A stretch of DNA of 64,000 nucleotides from Hippopus hippopus (Eukaryota > Mollusca > Bivalvia > Cardiida > Cardiidae), in contig OX328108.1 of the NCBI GenBank assembly GCA_946811185.2, positions 2,813,501 through 2,877,500 on the forward strand. The letters run 5' to 3'. The notes under the pieces are model-generated. The model worked only from the letters and a program-made list of their open reading frames with translations. It searched no databases and had not been told where the DNA came from. Below are positions 1 to 10,253 of this stretch, one piece after another; positions within the stretch are counted from its first letter, which is position 1, and every line of letters begins with the position of its first letter. Both the position numbers and the translations under genes were made by a program.

Positions 1-127
1 GCCAAGTCAACACTTTCGCAATTAAGTATAAAAATTCGTCCTTTTTCAACGTCTTCATATACAGTCCAATGGTATACATAGCGACGTTTAAGTGATATTA
101 TATAATCAAACAGCGGACGGTGTGAAT

Positions 128-195
128 CCAAGATCAGATCACAACGTGACTGCTTGTTATATGCAGTCTGATCTTGATCTACGTCGTCTACATAA
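128..195. repeat. Degenerate hB hairpin fragment
   Basis: Both GCAGTCTGATCTTGATCTAC arms of the hB hairpin are recognisable but the loop is rearranged and the flanking hB sequence is missing. Treated as a decayed copy of the family seen intact just downstream. Confidence 0.5.
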
Positions 196-298
196 GTAAC
201 TTATACCGCAGACGTCAAAGAAAAGGGTTCATCTGAATCTAAAAACAATTAAAATGTTGTAAATATGTCAAGGGAAACTTCCTTTTACCCTTCATTAA

Positions 299-509
299 CT
301 TTTAAGCTGCTAAGGGCGAATGACTGACCTTTTGCGGACAGTGTAGATCAAGATCAGACTGCACAGAACGTGCAGTCTGATCTTAGATCTACACTGTCCG
401 AGAAGGAGATATTATTCCTCAAAACATATTTTTGAAATAGAAATATTAGGGTTTTTCCTACCGAACTGAAAGTTTCATTTTAGTTATTTACCAGGATAAA
501 GTTTAAGGC
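299..509 (+). mobile_element. hB MITE copy
   Basis: Starts with the AAGCTGCTAAGGGCG end, carries the GGACAGTGTAGATC hairpin around 338-400 with arms complementary over about 30 bp, then the family tail GTTTCATTTTAGTTATTT and a decayed AGGATAAAGTTTAA end. Non-coding; presumed mobilised in trans by a TTAA-specific transposase. Confidence 0.8.
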
Positions 510-598
510 CTGATCTGGATTGTAACGAGTTACCTATGGCATTTCTTCGTCTGTTGAGGGGGGTACATGTATTTTGGACCAAAACTTTGAAATGCGAA

Positions 599-850
599 GC
601 CCGGCCGGGTAGCTCAGTGGTAATAGTATCTAACTCGTGACCTGGTGATTGCAGGTTCGACACCCTGTTGCGGCAAACTTTCTTTCCAGCGATTTTTCGC
701 CTCTCACCTCTGATGCATGTGAGAAAGTAGTCATAGTTTAGAAGGAAAGTTGTGTCAGTACTGGTGTAAGAAAGGCAGGAAACACATGCGTAGGTGCACT
801 GGCCGCCGTGATATGACATATGCTGTTAAAACGGTGCTAAAATCCAATTA
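599..850 (+). mobile_element. tRNA-headed SINE, copy 1
   Basis: The head has an A box (GGTAGCTCAGTGG at 607-619) and a B box (GGTTCGACACC at about 654-664), the two internal RNA polymerase III promoter elements of a tRNA-derived SINE. The body (TTTCGCCTCTCACC, GTACTGGTGT, GCACTGGCCGCC) matches the other copies, closing with a decayed AAAACGGTGCTAAAATCC tail. No clear target duplication was found. Confidence 0.85.
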
Positions 851-854
851 TAGA

Positions 855-1655
855 AATGTAGCTTCATCAAATGGACTTCTACCAAGATTGTTTGAGTAAT
901 AGCCTTGGGGTCAAAATTGGCCCCAGCCAGGGGGTCACAAGTTTTACTTTGGCTTATTTAGTGAAAATTAAAACCGTTTTCTTGTTCAAAACAAAAAAGC
1001 CTGAAACTTCCAGATTTTTCCTGTGGCTTCATCTTATGGACATGTACCAACATTTTTCAATATATAGCCGGGTAGAAGTTATCCTCTCCTAGAGGGTAAC
1101 GTGGGCTTTCCTAGAAGACTACAAAGATTGTTCAAGTTATCGCCCTGAAGTAAAAAGTGCCCCACCCCAGCGGTTACATGGGCTTATATAATGAAAACTT
1201 TAAAAATCTTGTACCTAACCATAAATCCCAAGGCTACCAAATGTGGCAGGTAGCTTCATCTCGTGGATCACCTCCAAGTTGATTAAATTGGGCCCTGGGG
1301 TCAAAATTGGCCCAGCCCTGGTAAGGAGTGTCACTTTTTATAGAGGCTTCATATTGTGGAAACTTTAAATACCGTCTTGTTTCAACCATTCGGGCTAGAC
1401 CTGTATTATTTGTATGTAATTTCATTGACCAGAATTCAACTAATTATAGCTCTTGGGTCAAACATGGCACTCACCCTGTAGGGGTCACAAATTTTACTAA
1501 GGCTTTTGTAGAGAAACTTTCTGATGGATTTGACTAATTTTATCTATGAAATTTTATTGCAATACAATTTTCTTACAGTTTGATTAATGAGGGTAGGTGC
1601 GTGTATTACGTGTATGGATATTTAATCTATCTGCCAGTGGGCCCTCTTGTTTATT
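855..1655 (+). mobile_element. Truncated J-type element with internal tandem units
   Basis: Several degenerate units containing GGGGTCAAAATTGGCCC, GGGGTCACAAGTTTTAC and TGGCTTATTTA recur, as in the fuller J element at 55.8-56.9 kb. It ends with CTGCCAGTGGGCCCTCTTG, matching the J right end. The open frames of 60-73 codons here are products of the repeat and are not called as genes. Confidence 0.7.
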
Positions 1656-3071
1656 TTTTATAATCCATCCCTACCTCCGTTAACCCCAACAAAATGGTCC
1701 GTTAACATGATACAATGTTTACGCCTTTACCAACACATTCCGGACATTGAAAAGACCCTATTAAAAGCTTTTGAAAACATTCTTTGAAATGAAGAAAATG
1801 CTGGTAACCAGCATTTTCTCCTTTTCCCACAATGTTTTCTACACCTTCCCAGGCAATCCTCGTCATCAAGTGGATCACTACCGAACGAGCATTCTCTCCT
1901 TTTACGACAATGTTTTCTACACTTTCCTAAACAAACCTCGTAATCTAGTGGATCACTACAGAATGTATTCAAAATTTAGCCCTGGTGTCAAAAATTGGCC
2001 CCACCCCGAAGGATTACTTTATTAGTTTCGTGGGCGATTCAGGGCCGTCATGGCTCTCTTTTTTTTTAATTTATCCTCAGGTATTTTTACTATCTCCTTG
2101 AACTTCAAAGAAGAAATGTCTGTTAACATGATAACATGTTTAGCCTTTTGCCAAAACATTTTCGAAATTTAAAGATCCTGTAGAAAGATTTTGAAAACAT
2201 TGTTGGAAACAGAGAAAATGCTGGTAACCAGCATTTTCTCCTTTTCCGACAATGTTTTCTACTCTATCCTATACGATTCTCGTAATCTTGTGGATCACTA
2301 CAGAATGTATTCAAAATTTAGCCCTGGTTTTAAAAATTGGCCCCGCCCCGAAGGATTACTTTATAAGTTGGGTGGGCGATTCAGGGCCGTTAAGGCCTTC
2401 TTGTTTTTTTTTTATAATTTATCCTTAGGTATTTTTACTATCTTCGTGAACTTCAAAGAAAAATTGTCTGTTAACATGATGCCATATTTAGTCCTTTACC
2501 ACAACATATCCGAGATTTGAAAGACCCTGTAGAAAGCTTTTGAAAACATTGTTGGAAAGGAGAAAATGCTCGTAACCAGCTTCACTTCCCCCCCCCCCCC
2601 CACCCATGTGTTCTACACTTTCCTAGACGATTTTCGTCATCTAGTGGATCACTACCGAATGTATTCAAAATTTAACCCTGGTGTCAACAGTTGGCCCCGC
2701 CCCGAGGGATTATTTTATTGAGTGGATGGAGAGATTCAGGGCTGTCATAGCCCTCTTGTTTTTTTTTTAAATTTATCTTCAGGTATTTGTACTATCTCTG
2801 TGAACTCCAAAATAAAATGTCCGTTAACATGATACCATGTTTAGCCCTTCACCAAAAACATTCCCGAGATTTAAAAGACTCCATAGAAAGCTTTTGAAAA
2901 CATGGTTGGAACAGGAGAAAATGCTGGTAAACAGCTTTTTCTCCTTTTCCAACCATGTTTTCTACCCTTTTCTAGACAAAATCTCACCATCTGAGTCATA
3001 TTTAATTTGTCGTCTGCCAATGCTTTCAATTTGGACAAGTCTAACATAATTGTCGTTTGGTAAAGAGTTAA
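1640..3071 (+). repeat. Composite tandem array, about four ~350-420 bp units
   Basis: Each unit joins a stretch with TCCGTTAACATGAT, the left half and hairpin of an hA MITE (centres near 1810, 2230, 2580 and 2935), a GTGGATCACTACAGAATG segment and a J-derived segment (AAAATTGGCCCC, GATTCAGGGCCGT). Only the last unit retains the hA right end with TTAA at about 3068. The third hairpin is broken by a poly-C run near 2590-2600. Confidence 0.8.
2846..3071. mobile_element. hA MITE copy, full-length end of the tandem array
   Basis: Reads from a CCTTCACCA-like left end through the hairpin (GAGAAAATGCTGG then TTTCTCCTTTTCC) to TTGTCGTCTG, TTTCAATTTGGACAAGTC and GGTAAAGAGTTAA. This is the canonical hA order, so the array probably arose from tandem duplication of DNA containing one insertion. 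Confidence 0.75.
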
Positions 3072-3345
3072 ATGTCACTTAACAAGAGAGCGACAATGAA
3101 ATTGACATGTTTCTCTCGGAAACGTCGACATCAACAGCGATGTGTTTGGAAAATAAACATTAAAATGTGGGTCACTTTTACATTGTCACGTGGTTTTTTT
3201 TCGGTGAACATTTTACTACGTCCCTTCAATTTTTTAAACGGCTTTTCGCCATTATGTGGTGAACAACTTGTAGTCTATGCTTTCTATAAATAATTGCTGT
3301 TTTTTTTTTTCACGACCGTTTTCGTTATCACGCAGAACAAAAGCG

Positions 3346-3416
3346 TGGATACGTACACTAGTCGCCGCGATATAACAGAAATAATGTTGAAAATGGCATT
3401 TAACACCATACAAAGA
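3346..3416 (+). mobile_element. 5'-truncated SINE tail
   Basis: Only the SINE 3' region is left: GTCGCCGCGATATAACAG, then AATAATGTTGAAAATGGC and ATTTAACACCATACAA, identical in order to the tails of the full SINEs at 38.2 and 51.1 kb. The head is absent, as expected after incomplete reverse transcription. Confidence 0.75.
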
Positions 3417-3429
3417 AATTGTTCTTGCA

Positions 3430-3525
3430 AAGATAGAAAACATTGTGGGTGGAAATGGAATAAACGCTTGTTACCAGAATGTTCTTCTTACCCCATAATA
3501 TTTTTACAAAAGCCGTGGTCACACC
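3430..3525. repeat. Decayed hA hairpin
   Basis: AGAAAACATTGTGGG and a CCCCATAATATTTTTACAAAAGCC arm pair frame a degraded centre. Immediately follows the SINE fragment. Confidence 0.5.
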
Positions 3526-3533
3526 TTACGTAG

Positions 3534-3605
3534 TTGACCGTAGTGGGAAATGACCGTAGATGGCCGTAGTTGAACGTAGTTACACGTAGGTAACCGTACA
3601 TCGTA
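3534..3605 (+). repeat. Short ~12 bp tandem repeat
   Basis: GACCGTAGT/GGCCGTAGTTG-type units recur about five or six times with drift (TTGACCGTAG, ATGGCCGTAG, TTGAACGTAG, TTACACGTAG). Confidence 0.6.
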
Positions 3606-3970
3606 CATTCACATGTTTACAACTGCATTTATGCTACGAAAAGAAAACAAAAGCCTGATATGAACTAAAACTTAACATGTTCTTCATAATACACAACTAC
3701 GTTACGAAGATGCCATCGTATTTTCGACACGCAAATCTGTAAACCAATCATAATCAGGCAACAATCTGGTTTCATTTCCCGAAACTTCCATTTTTATGGT
3801 CCTTTTTACAAGGGATGGGAGCCCCTAATTGGCGATAAAAACACGGAAGCGTATAAACTAGATCGATCCCTAATGGCACTTTCGTGATAAAGGAGCAAGT
3901 CTTGTTTTGCTTGATTTACGAGTAGATAGGATTATGCGTGAATAGAAAATCTTAAAAAGAATTCTGTTTT
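3606..3970. other. No recognisable feature
   Basis: I see no family match, hairpin or credible open frame in this AT-rich stretch. Confidence 0.5.
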
Positions 3971-3974
3971 TTCT

Positions 3975-4445
3975 CTTCATCATCATCATCATCGTCGTCG
4001 TCGTCGTCTTCGTCGTAGATGTCAACATCATCATCGGCATCGTCGTTTTCGTCATCATCGTCGTCGTCATCATCATCTTAATAATAATAACAATAATAAT
4101 AATAATAATCATCATCGTCCTCGTCGTCATCATCATCATCATCATCATTGTCATCATCATCATAATCATCATCTTCTTCTTCTTTTTTCTTCTTCTTTAT
4201 GCAGTTATTGCTGCTGCTGGTATTGCCTGCTTGCTTGTTGTTGTTGTCGTTGTTGTTGTTGTTACTTTTCCTCTTCTTGTTCTTCTTCTTCTTCTTCTGC
4301 TGCTGCTGGTATCGCTTGTTGTTGTTATTTTTCTTCTTTTTCATTTTTTCTGCTCTTTTTCTCCGTCTTTTTCTTCTTCTTCTCTGGCCTCTGTGGCTTC
4401 TTGTTCTTCTTCGTCTTCTTCTCCTTCTTCTTCTTCTACTACTAG
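3975..4445. repeat. Long compound trinucleotide microsatellite
   Basis: Successive tracts of TCA/TCG, AAT, TCT/TTC, GTT, TGC and CTT triplets run for about 470 bp. All reading frames stay open and predict homopolymer-like chains (Met/Thr, Asn/Lys, Leu, Val, Ser), so the apparent ORFs on both strands are artefacts of triplet periodicity. Confidence 0.95.
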
Positions 4446-4489
4446 CAACTCATGGACTCCTTTCAGCCCACAGTTAAGCGCCTTTTTCA

Positions 4490-4635
4490 CAGAACATAGC
4501 TCAAATGCAGCTCAAATGTTGATTTCTGTCATTAATTGGGTAGAAAACATTGTGGGAAAAAGAGGACATACTGGTTTTACCAGCGTTTTCTCTTTTTCCC
4601 ACAATTTTTTCTAAAGTCTTCTTTCTTCTCTACCA
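4490..4635. mobile_element. hA MITE, partial copy
   Basis: GTAGAAAACATTGTGGGAAA pairs with TTTCCCACAATTTTTTCT around a degenerate centre. Family flanks are present on the left (GCTCAAATGTTGATTTCTGT). Confidence 0.7.
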
Positions 4636-4848
4636 AACAACAAAATTTTTGCCTTGTCTAAATTTGCATTTGCAGACAACAAAATGAATCTGACTTAAGA
4701 ATTAAAATTCATGTTTGGACGTGTAGAAAATATTGTGGAAAAAGGAGGAAATACTTGTTACCAGCGTTTTCTCCATTTTCCCACAATATTTTCAGAAGTT
4801 TTTTTTTCATCAGGGTCGCTAAAACTCGGAATCGTGTGGTAAAAATTC
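4636..4848. mobile_element. hA MITE copy
   Basis: Contains the CTACCAAACAACAAAATTTT end, CATTTGCAGACAAC, the hairpin near 4735-4795, and the AGGGTCGCTAAAACTCGG and GTGTGGTAAA end, in canonical hA order. Confidence 0.8.
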
Positions 4849-4850
4849 TA

Positions 4851-5054
4851 CCTTTAGGCTGCTAAACGCTACTCAAGGACCTTTTGCGGACAGCATAGAT
4901 CAAGATCAGACTGCACAGAACATGCAGTCTGATCTTGGATCTTCACTTTCCGAAAAAGGTATATTTTTTCTCCAAAAATGCATTTGAAATAGCAAAATTC
5001 GGGTTTTTCACTTTCAGTTCGAAAGTTTTATTTCACTTATTTAGCAGGATAAGG

Positions 5055-5055
<1 letters not shown>
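4851..5055 (+). mobile_element. hB MITE copy
   Basis: CTTTAGGCTGCTAAACGC left end, hairpin with AGACTGCACAGAACATGCAG at the apex, and tail ending TTAGCAGGATAAGGG. Its right boundary abuts the GATT run of the next SINE, so the TTAA there is lost or displaced. Confidence 0.85.
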
Positions 5056-5104
<49 letters not shown>

Positions 5105-5402
5105 ATGGTGTTTAACGCCGTTTTCAACATTATTTCAGTTATATCGCGGCGGCCAGAGCACCAATCCATGCTTCCGGGAGTTTCTGTCACCACTTCTCTG
5201 CACAATATTCTTTCCAAGCCACTGGCTGCTTTCCCACATAACTATCGTCGAAACAATGGTCAGCGGTGAGAGAGGAATTAATCCTGTCGCAGTGACTATC
5301 ATCAATCCTCGGAAAGAAATTGGCCGAGCCGGGGATCGAACCATAGACCCCTCTGTTCTCAAGTCCTGCATGCTGCCGACTGAGCTACCGGGAATCGGCT
5401 AA
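5056..5402 (-). mobile_element. tRNA-headed SINE, copy 2, with expanded tail
   Basis: Read on the minus strand: A box region TAGCTCAGTCGG-like at about 5375-5390, B box GGTTCGATCCCCGG at about 5330-5343, body, then GAAAACGGCGTTAAACACC and a tail of AATC units. The tail has expanded into the pure GATT microsatellite at 5056-5103 on the plus strand. The head sits at about 5400. Confidence 0.85.
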
Positions 5403-5540
5403 AGGGTGAGAAGGCCAAGCATCTGTTTCTATTTGAATCGGGCCTTTTCCTTGGCACTATGTCATACTACGATAGATAAAAGCTGTCTTTATTTACATTA
5501 TACATTGTAGTAGATGTAGATAAGCCCGTTAGGCTTGTAT

Positions 5541-5793
5541 ATGAGTCAAGCTCTGTGAAAAGGGGGTTTTAAGCATCTGTAAAATTTATCGATCCATGTC
5601 AGCCTGCGCAGTCCGCGCAGGCTGACATGGATCGAAACTTTTTGCTGTTTGTAAATTTTTGCGTGTCGAAGGACCACTCTACCTCCGGATCCAGCTAAGT
5701 GTTAGACTGAATGGATTTTATGGTCACATAATTATGTGATGACCCGTTTGGTATAATGCATTACGGCCCCCTTTTGCCAGGGCATGGCTTATA
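5541..5793 (+). mobile_element. hC foldback element copy
   Basis: Begins CAAGCTCTGTGAAAAGGGGG, has the GTCAGCCTGCGCAGTCCGCG hairpin at about 5597-5630, then GGATTTTATGG, TTATGTGATGAC, TTTGGTATAATGCAT and ends GGGCATGGCT, the inverted form of its start. Confidence 0.8.
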
Positions 5794-5879
5794 TGCTTTA
5801 TTAAGGCCAACTCGGGTCATATCTAGCGTATTGAAAGCTCTCGGTCCGTTAATCAAGTATTCTTACTATCATGTTTAGT

Positions 5880-5985
5880 CTAATTCTAGTTTTAAAAAGG
5901 AATGCAACATCTGATTGGCCACACTGTTTGGTTTATCCAATCACAGATTGCGTTACTTTGACATTTGAAGCTCCAATACTGGAAA
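5880..5985. repeat. hG-like inverted fragment
   Basis: ATCTGATTGGCCACACTG followed by CCAATCACAGATTGCGTTAC forms a short inverted pair, the internal signature of hG copies (compare 30.1-30.4 kb). The GGGCCCGTATTC ends are absent. Confidence 0.5.
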
Positions 5986-6024
5986 CTAAATTATCTTAAC
6001 CGTTTAGAGGTTACATAATTTTAA

Positions 6025-6206
6025 ACAGGTCCAAATTGAAAAAATTTGTAGACGAAAATTGATTATGACTCATATGACCGTATTTGGCTTTGAAAGGATA
6101 AAAAACATGGCGGAAAAAGAAGAAAATGCTGGTTACCAGCATTTTCTCCTTTTCAGCCAGTGTTTAAAAAGCTTCTTATTTAAGATAGTTAAAACACGGG
6201 ATTTGT
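6025..6206. mobile_element. hA MITE copy
   Basis: GGTCCAAATTGAAAAAATTTG, GTAGACGAAAATTG, then hairpin GAAAATGCTGGTTACCAGC at about 6123-6141. The outer arms carry substitutions (CATGGCGGAAAA), so this is an aged copy. Confidence 0.8.
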
Positions 6207-6770
6207 TTACACACTACAATATCGATATGGTTAATATAAATTTCGTTGAAGTTGACTTTTTGAAGATAGAAGCATGGTGGGAAAAGCAGAAAACTCAAGA
6301 TGTCGAAAAATAAGACGCAAGTATTCTACAACGGCCCTTGTTCTCTACGGTTAGCCGCGATTAATCAATAAGTAATTCAATAATGAATAATAATAATCTT
6401 TAATTTCCTTGACGACAAAAGAAAACTGTAGTCGAAGTCAATAAAATATTCGGTTCTTGCTCCAGTTCTAGTACAAATCCGCTCCATTCCCCTTTCGTCC
6501 CATTACCTTTCCGTACACTTTAATTTCGTAACACATAATTATGCCCTTAAGTCATGTACGTTGTTATCAAATTAAGATATACGTAGATAGAACAAATCTT
6601 CTTTGTTAGAAGAATGTATAAGAGACGTAAGCCTTTTGTCGGTCTATTTGTATGGTAATTCGCACATTTCTATGCGTTTCTGACGCCATAAATTAGCTAG
6701 AAAATGCAGCCGAACGCTCGTTTATAAACATACACAGTCTAATTCGCTCGATCAAACCTTATACTGCTAT
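6207..6770. other. No recognisable feature
   Basis: Unique-looking AT-rich DNA; no family match, long open frame or convincing splice/promoter pattern seen. Confidence 0.5.
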
Positions 6771-6771
6771 A

Positions 6772-6964
6772 TAAGTGAAATGAAATTTTCAAGCCGATCG
6801 TAAACACGCAACAGTTGCTATTCCAAAGGTAATTGTTTGGGGGAAAAATATCTCCTTATCGGACAGTGTTGATCCAAGATCAGACTGCACGTTCTGTGCA
6901 GTCTGATCTTGATCTACACTGTCCGCAAAACGTCCTAGAGTCGCGCTAAGCAGGTAAAGGGTTA
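6772..6964 (-). mobile_element. hB MITE copy
   Basis: Minus orientation: TCTCCTTATCGGACAGTGTT, apex GACTGCACGTTCTGTGCAGT, CCGCAAAACGTCC, GTCGCGCTAAGCAGG and AAAGGGTTA end. Confidence 0.8.
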
Positions 6965-6966
6965 CC

Positions 6967-7193
6967 TCTTTATCAAATGACAAAATTTTTGACTAGACCC
7001 AATTGAAAGCATTTGCAGACGACAAGATTAATATAGCTCAAATGATGATTTCTGTCCTTGATAGAGTAAAAAAAAAAACATTGTGGGAAAAGAAGACAAT
7101 GCTAGCTACCAGCATTTTCTCATTTTCCCGCAATGTTTTCAAAAGCCTTCTTCTTCAGTGTCATTAAACTCGGAAAAGTGTGGTATAGGGTCT
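6967..7193. mobile_element. hA MITE copy
   Basis: ATCAAATGACAAAATTTTTG end, GCATTTGCAGACGACAAG, hairpin centre GCTAGCTACCAGC, then CAGTGTCATTAAACTCGG. A poly-A tract near 7068-7079 interrupts one arm. Confidence 0.85.
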
Positions 7194-7253
7194 CATTAAC
7201 CATTTTGGTGCCAAAAGTCAGTTACAGGAAAAGTACAAATAGTGCACTTACAA

Positions 7254-7460
7254 CCCTTTACCATACAATCTCGAGTTTCAACAACCCTGAAAAAATATAT
7301 AAAAAAAAATCCCTTGTTGAAAAACATTGTGGGAAAAGAAGAAAATGCTGGTAACCAGCATTTTCTTCTTTTCCCACAGTGTTTTCTAAATTTTCAAGCA
7401 ACAAATCTCAGTGTTTGAGTAACATTTAAGTAGTCCTCTGTTAATGCTTTCAATTAAGTT
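7254..7460. mobile_element. hA MITE copy
   Basis: CCTTTACCATACAATC start, hairpin AATGCTGGTAACCAGCATT at about 7344-7362 with arms ACATTGTGGGAAAAGAAG / CTTCTTTTCCCACAGTGT, then AACATTTAAGTAGTCCTC toward the far end. Note the matching A-to-G style change in both arms (GAAG/CTTC). Confidence 0.85.
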
Positions 7461-7544
7461 ATTAATTAATTAATTAAATTATTTTTTTTTTTAGTTTGAT
7501 GAAGAGTTAAGTCCGTTTATGTACCTTTACCGTTATGAAATAAT

Positions 7545-7615
7545 GTACAATGTTTATCCAAGATCAGACTGCACGTTCTGTGCTTTCTGGTCTTGATTTA
7601 CATTATATTTAAACA
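7545..7615 (-). repeat. Decayed hB hairpin
   Basis: CCAAGATCAGACTGCACG and TTCTGTGCTTTCTGGTCTTG preserve the two arms; outer sequences are lost. Confidence 0.6.
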
Positions 7616-7642
7616 TATCTGAACTTGTTACACTTACAGATC

Positions 7643-7836
7643 AACCCTTACCAATTAAATGAAATTTTAGACTGATTCAAATTGAAAGCATTTGCAGCTG
7701 ACAGATTAAACGTGGTTCAAATAAAGGAATTTTTGTCTGAAAAAAGTTGCAAAAGGTTACCAGAATTTTCTCCTTTTCCCACAATGTTACCCAAAATAAT
7801 TTTTTGTTCAGGATCGTTTACTCTCGGGACTGTGTA
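7643..7836. mobile_element. hA MITE copy, arm-deleted
   Basis: AACCCTTACCAATTAAATG start, AAATTGAAAGCATTTGCAGC, then a hairpin lacking most of its left arm (GGTTACCAGAATTTTCTCC), AGGATCGTTTACTCTCGGG and GTAAAGGGTT end. Confidence 0.75.
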
Positions 7837-8036
7837 GTAAAGGGTTTTAAGAATTAATGTTCGTACTTTGGAGCAGAATCATGAAGTCCAAGCCGAATTC
7901 GTTCTTAAAGATACGTCCTTACAGCCAGAGTGGAAAAAAAAAAACGCTGTAAGAATTTCATAGACTGTAGAATGGTTCAAAATTTAGTCAGCTGTGTAAA
8001 CGTAGATAAACCTCACAAAAGCTATTTCTTATGCTA

Positions 8037-9569
8037 CTCTCTCACTATTGCGTATCAGCGGCGTATGCAACAAAATTTCTATACGCGGGTCAAACGACGT
8101 TACTGTGGCGTTTCCGTGGCGTATCTGTGTTTGTATGGAATTCGCGGGACGTAAAGTACGGCGTACTGAGGCGTAAGCGTGGCGTATGACGCGTTGCCGT
8201 GACGTAACCGCTTCGCTAGCACGACGTTCCTTTCTTATGTGCAGCCTTGCAGTTGCGTAAATACGGCGGTCACTGATGGAAAACACTTCTGCTCACTTTG
8301 TTGCTGTCATTCGTACAAAAGAAGCCAATCAAGTTAACCAATTCGTTCGCGTGACGTAACAAGTGTTCGAGCTACGTTCCCGCGGCGTCACTACTGCGTT
8401 GTTTTCGCTTTTACGGCGTATGTGTGACGTAAGCATGACGTATCGGAGCTGCTACGTATGTGCTACGTATTTTTAAGTGCGGACTTAAAAATACGTCGCA
8501 CCTCCGCGTACAAGCATAGGGGTCCGTAGTTTGACTCCAGGCACCCATAGACTATATAGTATAAACAAGGGATTTAACTGTATGCAGTCCGTCACTCGCC
8601 CCCGGTTACAAGAAAACAACGTATCTTTTCTACCCCATCAGTTATTCTCCTAATTTTTTCTACAGCTGAGAGCTAAAACATTTTTCTACCAGAAAAACAT
8701 AACTGTTTGTCAGTGGCTAATGCAGTCTGGCTGATACATTCGCTCGAACATGTAAAGTCGCTCAAAAATCTTCGCCATTGACACGGGTTCGTACATTTGA
8801 TACTGACGTTCGCGCATATAAACCAATGAAATTTCTCGTTCCAAACAGTGTCATCGTACTGTCACGTGACAAAAAGGTGTGAGCAGCTGTACGAAATTTC
8901 ATTGGTTGAATTCACGACTGTTAGTACATACTAACCGATGAAATTTCTCGTTCCAAACAATGTCACATGACAGAAGATGGCTGCAGCTGTTCGAAATAAG
9001 AACGTGGATCACAAATTCAACGAATTCTGAGGCGTTTCGTCGTTATTGAAGATAAAGACTATAGGTCAGTAATATTTTTAAACATGCTTAAAGGGTGGGT
9101 GCCGCTAATGCTGCGTTTCATTGGATCTAAAGTGCATTTTATATCTTGAAAACGGATGTACGAACCCGTGTCAATGGCGCTGATTTTTGAGCGAGTTTAC
9201 AAGTTCGAGCGAATGTATCAGCCAGACTGCATTAGCCACTGACAAACAGTTGTGTTTTTCTGGTAGAAAAATGTTTTAGCTCTCAGCTGTAGAAAAAAAT
9301 AGGAGAATAACTGATGGGGTAGAAAAGATACATTGTTTTTTGTAACCGGGGGCGAGTAACGGACTGCATACAGTTAAATCCCTTGTTTATACTATATAGT
9401 CTATGGGTGCCAGGAGTCAAACTACGGACCCCTATGCGTACAAGGAGATCGTGCTACGTACCAAAGAGTATTAGCTACGTAAGCTGACGTTACTACGGCG
9501 TTGTCGCGGCGTTCCTTTCTTATCGCGATACGCCGTACATACGCAAGCCGATACGCAATAGTGAGAGAG
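8037..9569. mobile_element. Outer foldback element, TIR CTCTCTCACTATTGCGTATC
   Basis: Left end CTCTCTCACTATTGCGTATC at 8037-8056 is the reverse complement of the right end GATACGCAATAGTGAGAGAG at 9550-9569. The body is dense in ACGT-containing words (GCGTATG, GACGTTAC, TACGTA), including CGACGTTCCTTTCTTAT / GCGTTCCTTTCTTAT. It is split by the 922 bp insertion described next. No clean target duplication was identified. Confidence 0.75.
8515..9436. mobile_element. 922 bp foldback DNA element with 8 bp target duplication
   Basis: Terminal inverted repeats of about 280 bp run from 8515 (CATAGGGGTCCGTAGTTTGA) to about 8795 and from about 9162 to 9436 (ending CTACGGACCCCTATG). Both sides carry CGTACAAG (8507-8514 and 9437-9444), an 8 bp target duplication as made by hAT or P-type transposases. 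The unpaired centre holds two direct copies of a GATGAAATTTCTCGTTCCAA-type unit (about 8825 and 8938). It encodes nothing and is non-autonomous. Confidence 0.9.
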
Positions 9570-9750
9570 CGTCTTTAGATAGCCCCAAGATAATGAAATG
9601 CATTTTCTATAGGTCATAATATATGCAACTTTGCAACCGTCAAGGAGGGGAGGCAACATTTGGCTTGAAGATACAAGAATGATTATAAAGAAGTAAAGCT
9701 GAAATGGGTCAAAAACTGACTGAAAACAAGGATATATGTATCTTTAGATT

Positions 9751-10253
9751 GTTCCTTTGCAGGAGCGTTGCACATCAGCCAGCAATCGCGCTAACACTGA
9801 CTGAAATGCAAATACAAATTTGTTGAGCACTATTTCTAATTTTAGCGAGGCATCCTCAATGCATGTTCAGTGCATGTTTTGTCTGATCATACGAAAGACC
9901 GAAAATGGATATTGAAAATAAGATTTTTTTTTTAACCTATGGGGCGTTCAAGGCAATGGAACATGAATATTGAAACTCTTTTGTGGTTTATTATAAATAG
10001 AAAAAAAATGAAAAGTAACTTCGCCGGCATATTGATGAAAAGTGAAATTTCCATTTAGATAAATGATTGTAAGTTAATGTTGAAGATTACATGTAAATCC
10101 AAATCATAGGTGAAAAAAAGGAGCAGTTGCTGCCAAAAATTAAATGGTCGCTTAAATGTGCCCGCAAATAGGCTAGCGGGGATCCACCGAAATACGTCCG
10201 AGGTTTGATGAAAATCACTGAGACATACATATAATTCATTTTCATCTTACCAC
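9751..10253. other. Unassigned stretch; part resembles 15.17-15.24 kb
   Basis: The segment at 10085-10130 (TGTAAATCCAAATCATAGGTG, AGCAGTTGCTGC) resembles 15190-15235 (TGTAAATCCAAACCATCGGTG, ATAGTTGCTGC). Otherwise nothing recognised. It is the left flank of the Kolobok-like element. Confidence 0.5.

Larger units (their letters stand above)
7900..9750 (+). mobile_element. K repeat copy 1, interrupted by nested foldbacks
   Basis: The left part (CAGCTGTGTAAACGTAGATA and AACCTC, about 7985-8013) and right part (AGGCAACATTTGGC, GATACAAGAATG, GAAATGGGTCAAAA, about 9650-9715) match the continuous copy at 46380-46760. The DNA between about 8037 and 9569 is inserted material, so the second copy serves as an approximate empty-site reference. 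Confidence 0.75.

Noticed and set aside
3870..4614. Four overlapping open frames of 88-127 codons on both strands
   Set aside because: They lie in a trinucleotide microsatellite; open in all phases and made of homopolymer-like residues.
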